Of a stretch of 46,108 nucleotides of DNA, positions 31,038-40,622 are shown in pieces. The notes beneath the pieces were generated by a model, which was given only the letters and a program-made list of their open reading frames with translations, was not told the origin of the DNA and did no database searches. Made by a program: the position numbers and the translations under genes. The first letter of the stretch is position 1. Each line of letters starts with the position of its first letter. This DNA is from Planctomycetota bacterium. GTDB lineage: Bacteria; Planctomycetota; J058. The stretch is taken from the NCBI GenBank assembly GCA_019636275.1, contig JAHBXY010000066.1, positions 1 to 46,108 on the forward strand, given 5' to 3'.

Positions 31038-31451
31038 GTGACCCCCTTCCACCTCGCCTTCCCCGTGGCCGACCTGGCCGCCACCCGCGCCTTCTACGTC
31101 GGCCTGCTCGGCTGCCGCGAGGGGCGCGCCAGCGCGCGCTGGGTGGACCTCGACTTCTTCGGCCACCAGCTCACCGCTCACCTCGCGCCCGCGGCCCTCG
31201 GCGACGTGGCCACGAACCCGGTCGACGGCGACGACGTGCCCGTGCGCCACTTCGGCGCCGTCCTCCCCTGGGACGCCTGGGAGGCCCTCGCGGCGCGGCT
31301 CGCGGCGGCCGGCGCCCGCTTCCGCATTCCCCCGCACGTGCGCTTCCAGGGCCAGGTGGGCGAGCAGGGGACGTTCTTCCTCGAGGACCCGGCGGGCAAC
31401 GCGCTGGAGTTCAAATCCTTCCGCGACCCGGCGCGCCTGTTCGCCAGGTGA
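31038..31451 (+). CDS. VOC-family (glyoxalase/bleomycin-resistance fold) protein
   Basis: 137 residues from GTG 31038. One VOC module pair: F-H-L-A-F-P-V-A-D-L-A-A-T-R-A-F-Y (first metal-ligand His near residue 4), G-H-Q-L-T-A-H-L, H-F-G-A-V-L-P, and F-F-L-E-D-P-A-G-N-A-L-E-F-K-S-F (ligand Glu). These are the usual positions for a metal-dependent lyase or dioxygenase-type VOC enzyme. The substrate cannot be told. Only 40 bp separate it from ptsP. Confidence 0.88.
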   Translation: MTPFHLAFPVADLAATRAFYVGLLGCREGRASARWVDLDFFGHQLTAHLAPAALGDVATNPVDGDDVPVRHFGAVLPWDAWEALAARLAAAGARFRIPPHVRFQGQVGEQGTFFLEDPAGNALEFKSFRDPARLFAR

Positions 31452-31491
31452 CCCTCGACCGGCCGCGGCCGCCCGGCGAAGATCCTCGCCC

Positions 31492-33795
31492 GTGGTGACC
31501 AGCGACACGGTCGCGCCGGGCGAGGAGGGGCTCTACCTGCGCCTCCTCAGGGACGCCGCCGACGCGGTCGCCGGCGCGGGCACGCTCGACGAGGCCCTGG
31601 CCGTGACGGTCGACCTCGTGGCCGAGCGCCTGGGCTTCGACGTGTGCTCGGTCTACCTGAGCGACGAGCGCGCGGGCGACCTGGTCCTCGCCGCGACGCA
31701 CGGCCTGCGCCGCGAGGCGATCGGGCAGGTGCGCATGCGCCCGGGCGAGGGGCTCACGGGGCACGTGGCCGAGGGCGAGCAGGCGCTGTTCACGTCGCGC
31801 GCCGACGAGCACCCGCGCTTCAAGTTCTTCCCCGAGACCGGCGAGGAGCGCTTCCGCTCCTTCGGCGGCGTGCCCCTCGTGCGCCGCGGCCGGTGCGTGG
31901 GCGTGCTCACCGTCCAGACCGTCCGCGAGTACCGCTTCCCGGCCAACGAGGTCGTGGCCCTGCAGACGCTCGCCGGGCAGGTCGTGTCCCTGATCGACGT
32001 CAAGCGGCGCCTGGCGCCGGCCGGCGCCGGTCGCGCGGCGCCGGGCACGCCGGCGCGCGGCCTGCTCGTGGGCCTCGGCACGTCGCCCGGCGTGGGCCTC
32101 GGGCGCGTGGCGGCGCTGGGCGTCGACCCGCTGCGCGCGCCGCCGCCGCCGCGCGCGTTCGCCGGCGCCGACGAGGAGGTGGCCCGCTTCGCCCGCGCGC
32201 GCGACGCGGCCGCGCGCGAGCTGGAGGCCTTCGCCGCCCAGATCGAGGGCGAGCACGGGGCCGCGGCGGCGGCGATCATCCGCGTCCACGAGGAGCTCCT
32301 GCGCGACCCCGCCCTCGAGGAGCGCGTGCGCGCGCGCGTCGTCGAGCGGCAGGAGCCGGCCGAGCACGCCGTCTACCAGGCGGTCGAGGAGGTCGTCGAG
32401 CTCCTCAGCGGCGCGGGCGCGGCCAAGGTGCGCGAGAAGGCCGACGACTTCCGCGACGCGCGCGCGCAGCTCCTGCGCGCCCTGGGCATCGCCGGCGGAC
32501 CGACGGCGCTCGACGCGGGCGACGGCGGCGTCGTGCTCCTGGCCGAGGTCCTCACGCCGGCCCAGACCGCGCACCTCGACCCGGCGCGCGTGGTGGCGAT
32601 CGTCACCCAGCACGGCAGCGAGACGTCGCACGCGTCGATCCTGGCCCGCTCGCTGGGGATCCCGGCCGTGGTCGCGATCCCCGACCTCGTGGCGTCGGTC
32701 GCGCAGGGTGAGCGGCTGCTGGTCGACGGCGACAACGGCTTCGTCTTCCAGGACCCGGCCCCGCAGATCGAGGCGGAGTACTGCCGCCGCGGCGAGGCCG
32801 CCCGCGCGGCCGCCGGCGTCGTCGCGGCCGAGCTCGCCGCGCGCGCGCCCGCCGGCCCGCGCGTGGCCGGGGTCGAGCTCCTGGCCAACGTCGGCCTGCC
32901 GCACGAGCTCGGCGCCGCCCGCGAGCACGGCGCCGCCGGGATCGGCCTCCTGCGCACGGAGTTCTTCTTCCTGCAGCAGCACGCCTGGCCGACCGTGAAG
33001 GAGCAGGTGGCCTTCTACCGGCGGGCGCTCCAGGCCGCGCCGCAGGGGCCGGTCGTCGTCCGCCTCCTCGACGCGGGCGGCGACAAGACGCTCCCTTACG
33101 CGCCCGCCCACGACGAGCCGAACCCGATCCTCGGCCTGCGCTCCGTGCGCTTCCTCCTCTCGCAGCCCGAGGTGGCGCGGGCGCAGGTCGAGGCGCTGGT
33201 CGAGGCCGCGGCGGTCGAGCAGGCCGACGTGCGCGTCCTCGTGCCGCTGGTCACCGCCGGCTGGGAGCTGCGCGCCGTGCGCGAGCTGCTCGAGGAGGCC
33301 AGCGCCGCGCGCGGCGTGCCGCCGCGGCCGCTGGGCATGATGGTCGAGGCGCCCTCGGTGCTGTATCAGCTCGAGCACCTCCTGCCCCTGGCCGACTTCG
33401 TCAGCCTGGGCACGAACGACCTGACGCAGTACCTCCTGGCCGTCGACCGCGACAACGAGCTCGTGCGGCAGTACTACTCGCCCTACCACCCGGCCGTGCT
33501 GCGCGCGCTCGACTGGCTGCAGGCGCGCCTGGCCGCTGACGGCCGGCGCCCGTCGGTGTGCGGCGAGATGGCCGGCGACCCGCTGGGCGCGCTGGCGCTC
33601 CTGGCGCTCGGCTACCGGACGCTCTCGGTGCGGCCGCGCGCCGTCCAGCCGGTGCGCTGCCTCGTCCACTGCGTCGACGAGGCCGCCCTCCCCGCCCTGC
33701 GCGCCGAGGTCCTCGCCGCGCCGACGCCTGCCGACGTCGAGCGCGTCCTGCGCCGCGCCCTGCGCCAGGCCGCGCCCTTCCTGCTGGACGCATAG
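31492..33795 (+). CDS. ptsP: GAF-domain phosphoenolpyruvate-protein phosphotransferase (EI-Ntr type)
   Basis: 767 residues from GTG 31492 (GTG 31495 also possible). An N-terminal GAF domain (about 15-175) is followed by the enzyme I fold. The phosphohistidine is His380 in G-S-E-T-S-H-A-S-I-L-A-R (usually G-G-x-T-S-H). The PEP-binding barrel shows R-T-E-F-F-F-L, S-L-G-T-N-D-L-T-Q-Y-L-L-A-V-D-R and V-C-G-E-M-A-G-D-P with its Cys. It transfers phosphate from PEP to an HPr-like protein in the regulatory nitrogen PTS rather than a sugar transporter. No HPr or EIIA gene is in the window. Confidence 0.92.
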   Translation: MVTSDTVAPGEEGLYLRLLRDAADAVAGAGTLDEALAVTVDLVAERLGFDVCSVYLSDERAGDLVLAATHGLRREAIGQVRMRPGEGLTGHVAEGEQALFTSRADEHPRFKFFPETGEERFRSFGGVPLVRRGRCVGVLTVQTVREYRFPANEVVALQTLAGQVVSLIDVKRRLAPAGAGRAAPGTPARGLLVGLGTSPGVGLGRVAALGVDPLRAPPPPRAFAGADEEVARFARARDAAARELEAFAAQIEGEHGAAAAAIIRVHEELLRDPALEERVRARVVERQEPAEHAVYQAVEEVVELLSGAGAAKVREKADDFRDARAQLLRALGIAGGPTALDAGDGGVVLLAEVLTPAQTAHLDPARVVAIVTQHGSETSHASILARSLGIPAVVAIPDLVASVAQGERLLVDGDNGFVFQDPAPQIEAEYCRRGEAARAAAGVVAAELAARAPAGPRVAGVELLANVGLPHELGAAREHGAAGIGLLRTEFFFLQQHAWPTVKEQVAFYRRALQAAPQGPVVVRLLDAGGDKTLPYAPAHDEPNPILGLRSVRFLLSQPEVARAQVEALVEAAAVEQADVRVLVPLVTAGWELRAVRELLEEASAARGVPPRPLGMMVEAPSVLYQLEHLLPLADFVSLGTNDLTQYLLAVDRDNELVRQYYSPYHPAVLRALDWLQARLAADGRRPSVCGEMAGDPLGALALLALGYRTLSVRPRAVQPVRCLVHCVDEAALPALRAEVLAAPTPADVERVLRRALRQAAPFLLDA

Positions 33796-33840
33796 CCTCA
33801 CGGGCCGTCGGCGAGCAGGCTGCGCCGTGCGCCGAGGGTC

Positions 33841-34125
33841 CGTGAACACGGTCAGCGGGCTGAGTGCCGGCTCGTGGTTCGTCGCGAGGGCGGTCGAGTG
33901 GCTGCGGGGGTGAGCGCGGTTGCCGGGACGGTGTCGGCCCGGGGTTCGTCGACGAGGGCGGCCGAGTGGCTGGCGCCCGTGAGCACGGTGCCGGGGCTGG
34001 CCTCGGTCGGCTTGGGGTCCGTCGACGAGGGCGGTCGAGTGGCTGGCGCCGGCCCGTGTTTCGTCGACGAGGGGGGTCGAGTGGCTGACGCCCGTGAGCA
34101 CGGTCTCGAGGCTGGACGTCGGCCA
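33841..34125. repeat. Degenerate tandem repeat, unit 69 bp
   Basis: GTGAGCACGGT-type unit starts at 33841, 33910, 33979 and 34094 (spacings 69, 69 and 115, i.e. 69+46). Each unit also holds TTCGTCGACGAGGGCGGTCG and AGTGGCTGGCGCC. No convincing gene lies between 33796 and 34385. The minus strand is open across the repeats (T-V-L-T-G-A-S-H-S-A-A-L-V-D), but this is probably just GC bias. Confidence 0.7.
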
Positions 34126-34133
34126 GGCGGCCC

Positions 34134-34245
34134 ACCCAGCCCGTCGAGGCCCTCGTCGTCGTCGACGATCGCGCCCGGCGATGCGCGGAGGGGATCCCAG
34201 TCCCCAGTCCGTCCACGGCCTCGTCGCCGACGACGATCGCGCACG
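34134..34245. repeat. Two direct copies of a GTCGACGATCGCGC-type unit
   Basis: CGTCGAGGCCCTCGTCGTCG followed by ACGATCGCGCCCGGCG (from about 34141) is repeated as CGTCCACGGCCTCGTCGCCG followed by ACGATCGCGCACGGCG (from about 34203), 62 bp apart. Confidence 0.5.
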
Positions 34246-34385
34246 GCGGCGCGCGGGCCTGCCCTCCCGGCTCCGGCGGCGACACACTCGGCGACGCGCG
34301 GGCCCGCGCTCGCGCGTTCCGGACGCCCGGCGCGCCGCGTCGTCGGGATGGCCAGAGGCCGGGCGCGGCGGCGACCCGGGACCCG

Positions 34386-35771
34386 CTACCCGAGGAGGAG
34401 GCGCGCGCGGAGGCCCTGCGGCGTGCGGCGCTCGAGGCGCAGGGCGCCGCCGTGCGCCTCGACGATGCGCTGGCTGATCGCCAGGCGCCGGCGAGCGCCG
34501 CGCCCGGCGGTCGCCGCGGCCTGCGCCTCGGCGCCGGGGGGGGCGACGCGGTCGTCGTCGACCTCGAGCCAGGCGCGGCGCCCGTCGTCGTCGCGGCCGG
34601 CGCGCAGGGTCACGCGGCTGCCGGGCGGGGAGGCCTCGACCGCGAGCCAGGTGAGGTTCGCCAGCGCGTGCTTGAGGCGGGGTGGGTCGACCGAGACCTC
34701 GAAGCCCGCGGCGCCGTCGTCGACGACGAGCTCCACCCCGCGGTCCGCCGCCCCGGCGAGCACGGCGGCCCGCGCCCCGTGCAGCAGCTCGACCGCCGGA
34801 AAGGGCAGGCGCGTGGGGCGCCACGGCTGTGCGTACTCGTGCACCTCGGCGAGGATCGCGTCGATCTCGCGCACCTTGCGCTCGAGCATGCCCAGCGCCT
34901 CGCCGGGCGGCTGCCCGCGCGGGCCGCCGCGCGCGCCGGCGAGGGCGAACAGCGCCGCCTGCAGCGGGTTGCGCAGGTCGTGCACGAGGCTCTGCACGAG
35001 CCCGCCCAGGAACACGAGCTCCTGACGCTCGGCCACGACCGCGCGCGCCTCGGCGAGGGCCCGCGCGGCCTCGCCCTCGGAGGAGGTCTCACGCAGGAGG
35101 ACGTGGAGGGCGTCGCGACCGCGCCAGACGGCCGGGACGAGGGTCACGCGCACCGGGTCGCCGCCCTCGGCCAGGCGGGCGTCCCCGCTCCAGGCGGCCG
35201 CGGCGAGCGCGCGCCGCCGCACCTCGGGCGCGTCCTCGACGGAGAACAGCGCCGCCAGCGACCAGCCGGCGAGCTCGGCCTCCGGGATCCCGAACAGGTC
35301 GCCGGCGCCGGGGTTGGCGTGGACGACGACCTCGTCGACCACGACCAGCGCGGCCAGCGGCAGCGCCGCGAGCAGCGCCGCGGTGGACGCGGTCCAGCGC
35401 TCGTCCGTGGCGCGCCGCTCGAGCGGCCCGAGGAGGGCGTCGAGGGCGCGCGCGAGGGCCCCGGCGTCGTCCTCGTCGCCGAGCGGCAGCGCCGCGGCGG
35501 CCCCGCGCGCAGGCCCGCGGCGACCGCGTCGGGCGGCGCGACCACCAGCGCGGGCGCGCCGCTGCGAGGCCGTCGAGCGCCGGGTCGTCCGCCCCGGCCA
35601 GCGCGACGACGCGCGCGTCGTGCGGGCCCGCGAGCAGCGCGCGCGCGTCGTCGGGCGGCGCCGCCAGCGCCCGGTGGCCGCGCGCGGTCAACGCAGCGAC
35701 GACGGGCTCGAGCGCCGCCCGGAGCCGGCCCTGACCGGCGCCGGCCAGGACGACCACGTCGAGCCCGCGCG

Positions 35772-35775
<4 letters not shown>
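34386..35775 (-). CDS. Sensor histidine kinase, two apparent frameshifts
   Basis: Starts at GTG 35775 (GTGA overlap with the response regulator gene). The frame changes near 35557 and again near 35501, each by one missing base; with both restored the span is 463 codons plus stop. Order: a receiver-like N-terminus (L-D-V-V-V-L-A-G-A-G-Q), a PAS-like part (V-H-A-N-P-G-A-G-D-L-F-G-I-P-E), the HisKA helix L-V-H-D-L-R-N-P-L with its phosphoacceptor His, then a HATPase region whose N-box (H-A-L-A-N-L-T) is visible. The G1 box D-x-G-x-G is replaced by V-D-D-D-R-V and the G2 region is poor, while R-I-V-E-A-H-G-G is kept. Probable partner of the adjacent regulator; activity is uncertain. Confidence 0.72.
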
Positions 35776-37247
<1,472 letters not shown>

Positions 37248-37369
37248 CGCGCCTCCGCTCCCCCCGGAACGAGGGGGTCCATTGTGCTCGGTCACGCTCG
37301 CCAGGGCAACGCGCCCTCACGTCACTCACCGACCACGATGCGAGCAGCTCCGCGCCCGCGGAAGGGTCC

Positions 37370-37385
37370 GCGCGATTTTTCGCGC
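37370..37385. promoter_or_regulatory. Small inverted repeat in the divergent promoter region
   Basis: GCGCGATTTTTCGCGC: short palindromic arms around a T-run, between the divergent starts at 37247 and 37492. It may be an operator or a weak terminator. Confidence 0.3.
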
Positions 37386-37491
37386 TGACGTCTGCCACGA
37401 CACGAACACACAGGACTTACCTCGCTCGAACCGCGGAGTGGACTTTGCAGCACGCTGCGTGCCCTTGCGCGGGAGGAGGAGGCGAGGAACC

Positions 37492-37995
37492 ATGCCGGGG
37501 AGGCCTGCGGTGAAGTCCACGGCGAGGCGCCGGTCGGACACCCTGGGCGAGGGGGCGCCGGTGGGCGCGTCGGGCGGGAAGCTCGTCCTCGTCGTCGACG
37601 ACTACGAGGACTCGCGCGCCATGTGCGCCGAGTACCTCGAGTTCATGGGCTACCGGGTGAGCGTCGCGGCCGACGGCCACGAGGCCCTGGAGCGCGCGCG
37701 CGAGCTCCCCGACCTGATCCTCATGGACCTGTCCCTGCCGCGCATGGACGGGTGGGCGGCGATCCGCGAGCTCAAGCGCGACCCGGCGACGAGCGCGATC
37801 CCGATCGTGGTGCTCACGGGCCACGCCCTGCGCTCGCTCGAGGCGCGGGCCATGGAGGCCGGGTGCGCGGCGTTCGTCACCAAGCCGTGCCTGCCGCAGG
37901 ACCTGCTCCAGCACGTGCGCCGGGTGCTCGACGCGCCGCCCGCGCCCGAGGCGCCGCCGCGCCGGACGCGGCGGCGGCGCTCGACGTCCGCCTGA
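37492..37995 (+). CDS. Single-domain response regulator with basic tails
   Basis: 167 residues. A lone receiver domain (about 30-150): V-V-D-D-Y-E-D-S, phosphoacceptor Asp79 in L-I-L-M-D-L-S-L-P-R-M-D-G-W, V-L-T-G-H-A and the conserved Lys in F-V-T-K-P. A basic N-terminus (about 1-15) and a very Arg-rich C-terminus (R-R-T-R-R-R-R-S) flank it and could bind nucleic acid or be flexible. GGGAGGAGGAGG lies about 10 nt before the ATG. It diverges from the sigma-54 regulator gene, so the three signalling genes may belong together. Confidence 0.87.
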   Translation: MPGRPAVKSTARRRSDTLGEGAPVGASGGKLVLVVDDYEDSRAMCAEYLEFMGYRVSVAADGHEALERARELPDLILMDLSLPRMDGWAAIRELKRDPATSAIPIVVLTGHALRSLEARAMEAGCAAFVTKPCLPQDLLQHVRRVLDAPPAPEAPPRRTRRRRSTSA

Positions 37996-38015
37996 CCTGC
38001 CTCAGCGCGCCCGGA

Positions 38016-38756
38016 TCAGCGCGGGCGGGTGGGAGGGTCGTCGGTCGGCGGGCGCAGGACGATCTTCTTCGTCAGCTCGGCCAGCTCGCCCTCGAGGAAC
38101 TCGCGGATCGACAGGCTGAGCGGCTCGTCGACCAGCTTCAGCTCGCGCGAGAAGGCGTAGATCGTCGACTGCGAGAGCAGGAGGTCGCGCAGCGCCGGGC
38201 GGCCGGACACCGGCCCCGTGGTGGCCGTCATCACGAGCCCCTGGCAGAACGTCACCTTGCCCAGGCCGGGCCCGGCGCGGAGCGTCAGGGTGCCCGTGCG
38301 CTGCTGCGCCTCGAGGTCGAGGAGCAGGCGGTGCAGCTCGGCGAGGTCGCTGGTCCGGCCGGTGAGCCGCTCGGCCTTCTCGGAGAACAGGACCACCGAG
38401 TCGGAGTCGTTGAGCTCGGGGATCACGCGCGCCGCGGCCGCCGGCGCGCCGTTCGTGATCTCCATGGCGATCGTGAACCGCCCGATCACGACCTGGTTGC
38501 CACCGGGCAGGTGGCAGCGCTCCTCGATCAGCTCGCCGTCGACCTCGACCCCGTTGGCGCTGTCGTTATCGACGATCTGCGGCCGGTCCTCGTCGGCGTC
38601 CCACTCGACGGCGGCGTGGAAGCGCGAGACCGTGTCGTCGGCCAGGACCAGGTCGTTCGACGCGTGCCGACCGATGCGGATCCGCTCGCCGGGGCTCATG
38701 CGCAGCGGCTTCTTGCCGGCGCACCGCAGGACGAGGGTTGGCTTGCCGCTGCTCAT
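38016..38756 (-). CDS. FHA-domain protein with DUF4388-like C-terminus
   Basis: 246 residues. N-terminal FHA domain (about 8-100): I-R-I-G-R-H-A-S-N-D-L-V-L, V-S-R-F-H-A-A-V-E and D-N-D-S-A-N-G-V with the phosphothreonine-binding Arg, Ser and Asn. The second part resembles DUF4388 (R-T-G-T-L-T-L-R-A-G, V-T-F-C-Q-G-L-V-M-T-A). FHA domains bind phosphothreonine, so this could be a substrate or effector of the Ser/Thr kinases. It converges with the receiver gene across 20 bp. Confidence 0.85.
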   Translation of the reverse strand: MSSGKPTLVLRCAGKKPLRMSPGERIRIGRHASNDLVLADDTVSRFHAAVEWDADEDRPQIVDNDSANGVEVDGELIEERCHLPGGNQVVIGRFTIAMEITNGAPAAAARVIPELNDSDSVVLFSEKAERLTGRTSDLAELHRLLLDLEAQQRTGTLTLRAGPGLGKVTFCQGLVMTATTGPVSGRPALRDLLLSQSTIYAFSRELKLVDEPLSLSIREFLEGELAELTKKIVLRPPTDDPPTRPR

Positions 38757-38848
38757 CGGTAACGTAGGAACAGGGTAACAGGGTTCGGGTCCCTGCGTCG
38801 AGCGCGTCGTCCTTGCGCCCCTGCGCGGCGGGGGTGAGCATCGAGGGC

Positions 38849-39202
38849 ATGCGCCTCCTCCACGCCGGTTTCCTGATCGGATCCCTTCTGGTGGCGGCGG
38901 GGTGCGCGACCACCTCCGACCATCCCGAGGTCGTCGTGGCTCCCCGGCTGGCCCCTCCGCCGGCCCGCGGCGGGGCCCTGGCCCGCGAGGAGGCGCTGGC
39001 GGTGGCGCAGGCCCACCCCGACCCGGACGACGCGATCGCCGCCCTCGACACGCGCCGCTTCGGCTTCGCGCTCGACGCCGAGGCGCTGGCCTGGTTCGGG
39101 CAGCAAGGGCTCGACCCGGCGGTCATGGACTACCTGGAGAAGCGCGCCCGCGTCGACTGGGACGCCCTCCGCGGCGACGTCGATCCCGACGGCCCGTATT
39201 GA
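38849..39202 (+). CDS. Small lipoprotein of unknown function
   Basis: 117 residues from ATG 38849. Signal sequence M-R-L-L-H-A-G-F-L-I-G-S-L-L-V-A-A-G-C with lipobox V-A-A-G-C (Cys19). A Pro/Ala-rich linker and a short helical domain follow (A-L-A-V-A-Q-A-H-P-D-P, D-T-R-R-F-G-F-A-L-D-A-E-A-L-A-W-F). An upstream in-frame start at 38813 would spoil the signal peptide. No family is recognised. The stop lies 1 bp before the tandem repeat array. Confidence 0.65.
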   Translation: MRLLHAGFLIGSLLVAAGCATTSDHPEVVVAPRLAPPPARGGALAREEALAVAQAHPDPDDAIAALDTRRFGFALDAEALAWFGQQGLDPAVMDYLEKRARVDWDALRGDVDPDGPY

Positions 39203-39203
39203 A

Positions 39204-39645
39204 GTGTGATCGACGGCTGCGGCCGCGGATGCCGGGCGATGCGGCGCGCGCGCGGGTCGTAGGATCCGGCGATCGATACGCCCCGCGCGCGCGCCGCCTC
39301 GCCTCGGCCTCCGCGGCCTCGCCTCGCTCGTGGCTGCGTTCCACCCGTGGCCGAGCGCGTCGTGTGATCGACGGCTGCGGCCGCGGATGCCGGGCGATGA
39401 GGCGCGTGCGCGGGACGTAGGATCGGGCGATCGATACGACCCGCGCGCGCGACGCCTCGCCTCGGCCTCCACGGCCTCGCCTCGCTCGTGGCTGCGTTCC
39501 ACCCGTGGCCGAGCGCGTCGTGTGATCGACGGCTGCGGCCGCGGATGCCGGGCGATGAGGCGCGTGCGCGGGTCGTAGGATCGGGCGATCGATACGACCC
39601 GCGCGCGCGACGCCCCGCCCAGCATCCGCGGCCGCAGCCGTCGCA
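39204..39645. repeat. 158-bp tandem repeat of the GTGTGATCGACGGCTGCGG element, closed by an inverted end
   Basis: Unit starts at 39204, 39362 and 39520 (exact period 158). Each unit has head GTGTGATCGACGGCTGCGG, then CCGCGGATGCCGGGCGA, an inner inverted repeat around GGATCSGGCGATCGATACG, and tail CTCGCCTCGGCCTCC with CGTTCCACCCGTGGCCGAGC. The third unit lacks the tail and instead ends with an inverted copy of the head (CATCCGCGGCCGCAGCCGTC, then GCAC) immediately before the lpxI stop at 39646. A related element is at 24924. Confidence 0.9.
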
Positions 39646-40611
39646 CTACGACCTGCCGGCCTCGGCCTGGTCGCCGCCCTCCGCGGCGCGGCCGTAGGCG
39701 CCGAGGTCGCGGCGGGCGTCGAGGACGCGCGCGCGGTGGTCGGCCTCGAGGGCGGCGACGTCCTCGTCGGTCGTGCCGACGATCGCCACGCCGCGCGCGT
39801 CGGCCAGGGCGATCGCCTCCTCGGCGTCGAGGAGCAGCGTGCGGCGCGCCTCGTAGGCGATCACGGCCCCGCCGGCGTCGGCCAGCGTGCGCACGGTGAG
39901 CGGGCCGAAGGCCGGGACGTCGAAGCGCATGTCCTGGTCGGGCTTGGCCACCTTGACCAGCGTGAAGCCGCCCCGCGGGCACAGGCCGCCGGCCCGGCGG
40001 ATCGCCGCGTCGGTGCCCTCGATCGCCTCGAGCGCCAGGACGGCGCGCTCGTGCACGAGCGCCGACTGGCCGATGTCCAGGCGGCCGAGCTCGCGCGCGA
40101 CGCGGTAGCCGTAGGCGATGTCGAGCCGCTCCTCGGCCGTCGGCGCGCGCCGGGTGAGGACGCCCGACGGGGCGAGGAGGTCGGGCGCCAGCTCGGCCGA
40201 GGAGAGGAGCGTGATCCCGTGCTCCTGCAGGAAGCGCGCGAACGTGCCCAGGAGCGTGTCGTCGCGGCGGTCGGTCAGGGCGCGGAACCACAGGCGGAAG
40301 AAGGTCAGGTCGGGCCGGAAGCGCAGGATCCTGAACCGCGCGTACATGGCGGTCTTGTGCACCTTGCCGGCCATGACGCACGTCGTGCAGCCCTCGGCCT
40401 TGAGGAGCTCGACCATGCGGCCGACCTGGATCAGGCCGGTCCAGTGGAACGCGTCGGCGTGCTCGCGCAGGGCCGGGTCGGCCTCGCCCTTGATCGCCAC
40501 GACGACGACCTCGCGCCCCTGGGCGCGCAGCGCGTCGGCGACGAGGAGCGGGAAGCGACCCCACCCGGCGATGAGGCCGATCCGCCCGGTGGCCGGCGGC
40601 GCGACGCTCAC
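39646..40611 (-). CDS. lpxI: UDP-2,3-diacylglucosamine pyrophosphatase LpxI
   Basis: 321 residues. LpxI splits UDP-2,3-diacylglucosamine into lipid X and UMP in lipid A synthesis and is the counterpart of LpxH in some lineages. The N-terminal DUF reads I-G-L-I-A-G-W-G-R-F-P-L-L-V-A, with G-x-V-H-K-T and the C-terminal domain L-V-K-V-A-K-P-D-Q-D-M-R-F-D-V-P-x-F-G, typical of LpxI, including G-P-L-T-V. The N-terminal G-x-G-x-F-P is characteristic. It starts 11 bp after the lpxD stop. The stop abuts the repeat array, and the last 20 or so residues (G-G-D-Q-A-E-A-G-R-S) are low-complexity. Confidence 0.92.
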   Translation of the reverse strand: MSVAPPATGRIGLIAGWGRFPLLVADALRAQGREVVVVAIKGEADPALREHADAFHWTGLIQVGRMVELLKAEGCTTCVMAGKVHKTAMYARFRILRFRPDLTFFRLWFRALTDRRDDTLLGTFARFLQEHGITLLSSAELAPDLLAPSGVLTRRAPTAEERLDIAYGYRVARELGRLDIGQSALVHERAVLALEAIEGTDAAIRRAGGLCPRGGFTLVKVAKPDQDMRFDVPAFGPLTVRTLADAGGAVIAYEARRTLLLDAEEAIALADARGVAIVGTTDEDVAALEADHRARVLDARRDLGAYGRAAEGGDQAEAGRS

Positions 40612-40622
40612 CGCTGGGGTCG

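Noticed and set aside
31411..34824. A long minus-strand open frame opposite ptsP
   Set aside because: PtsP has diagnostic motifs on the plus strand; this frame only stays open because of base composition, including through the minisatellite.
39204..39645. CRISPR-like array
   Set aside because: The period is 158 bp and the whole unit is repeated, so there are no unique spacers and no cas genes nearby.
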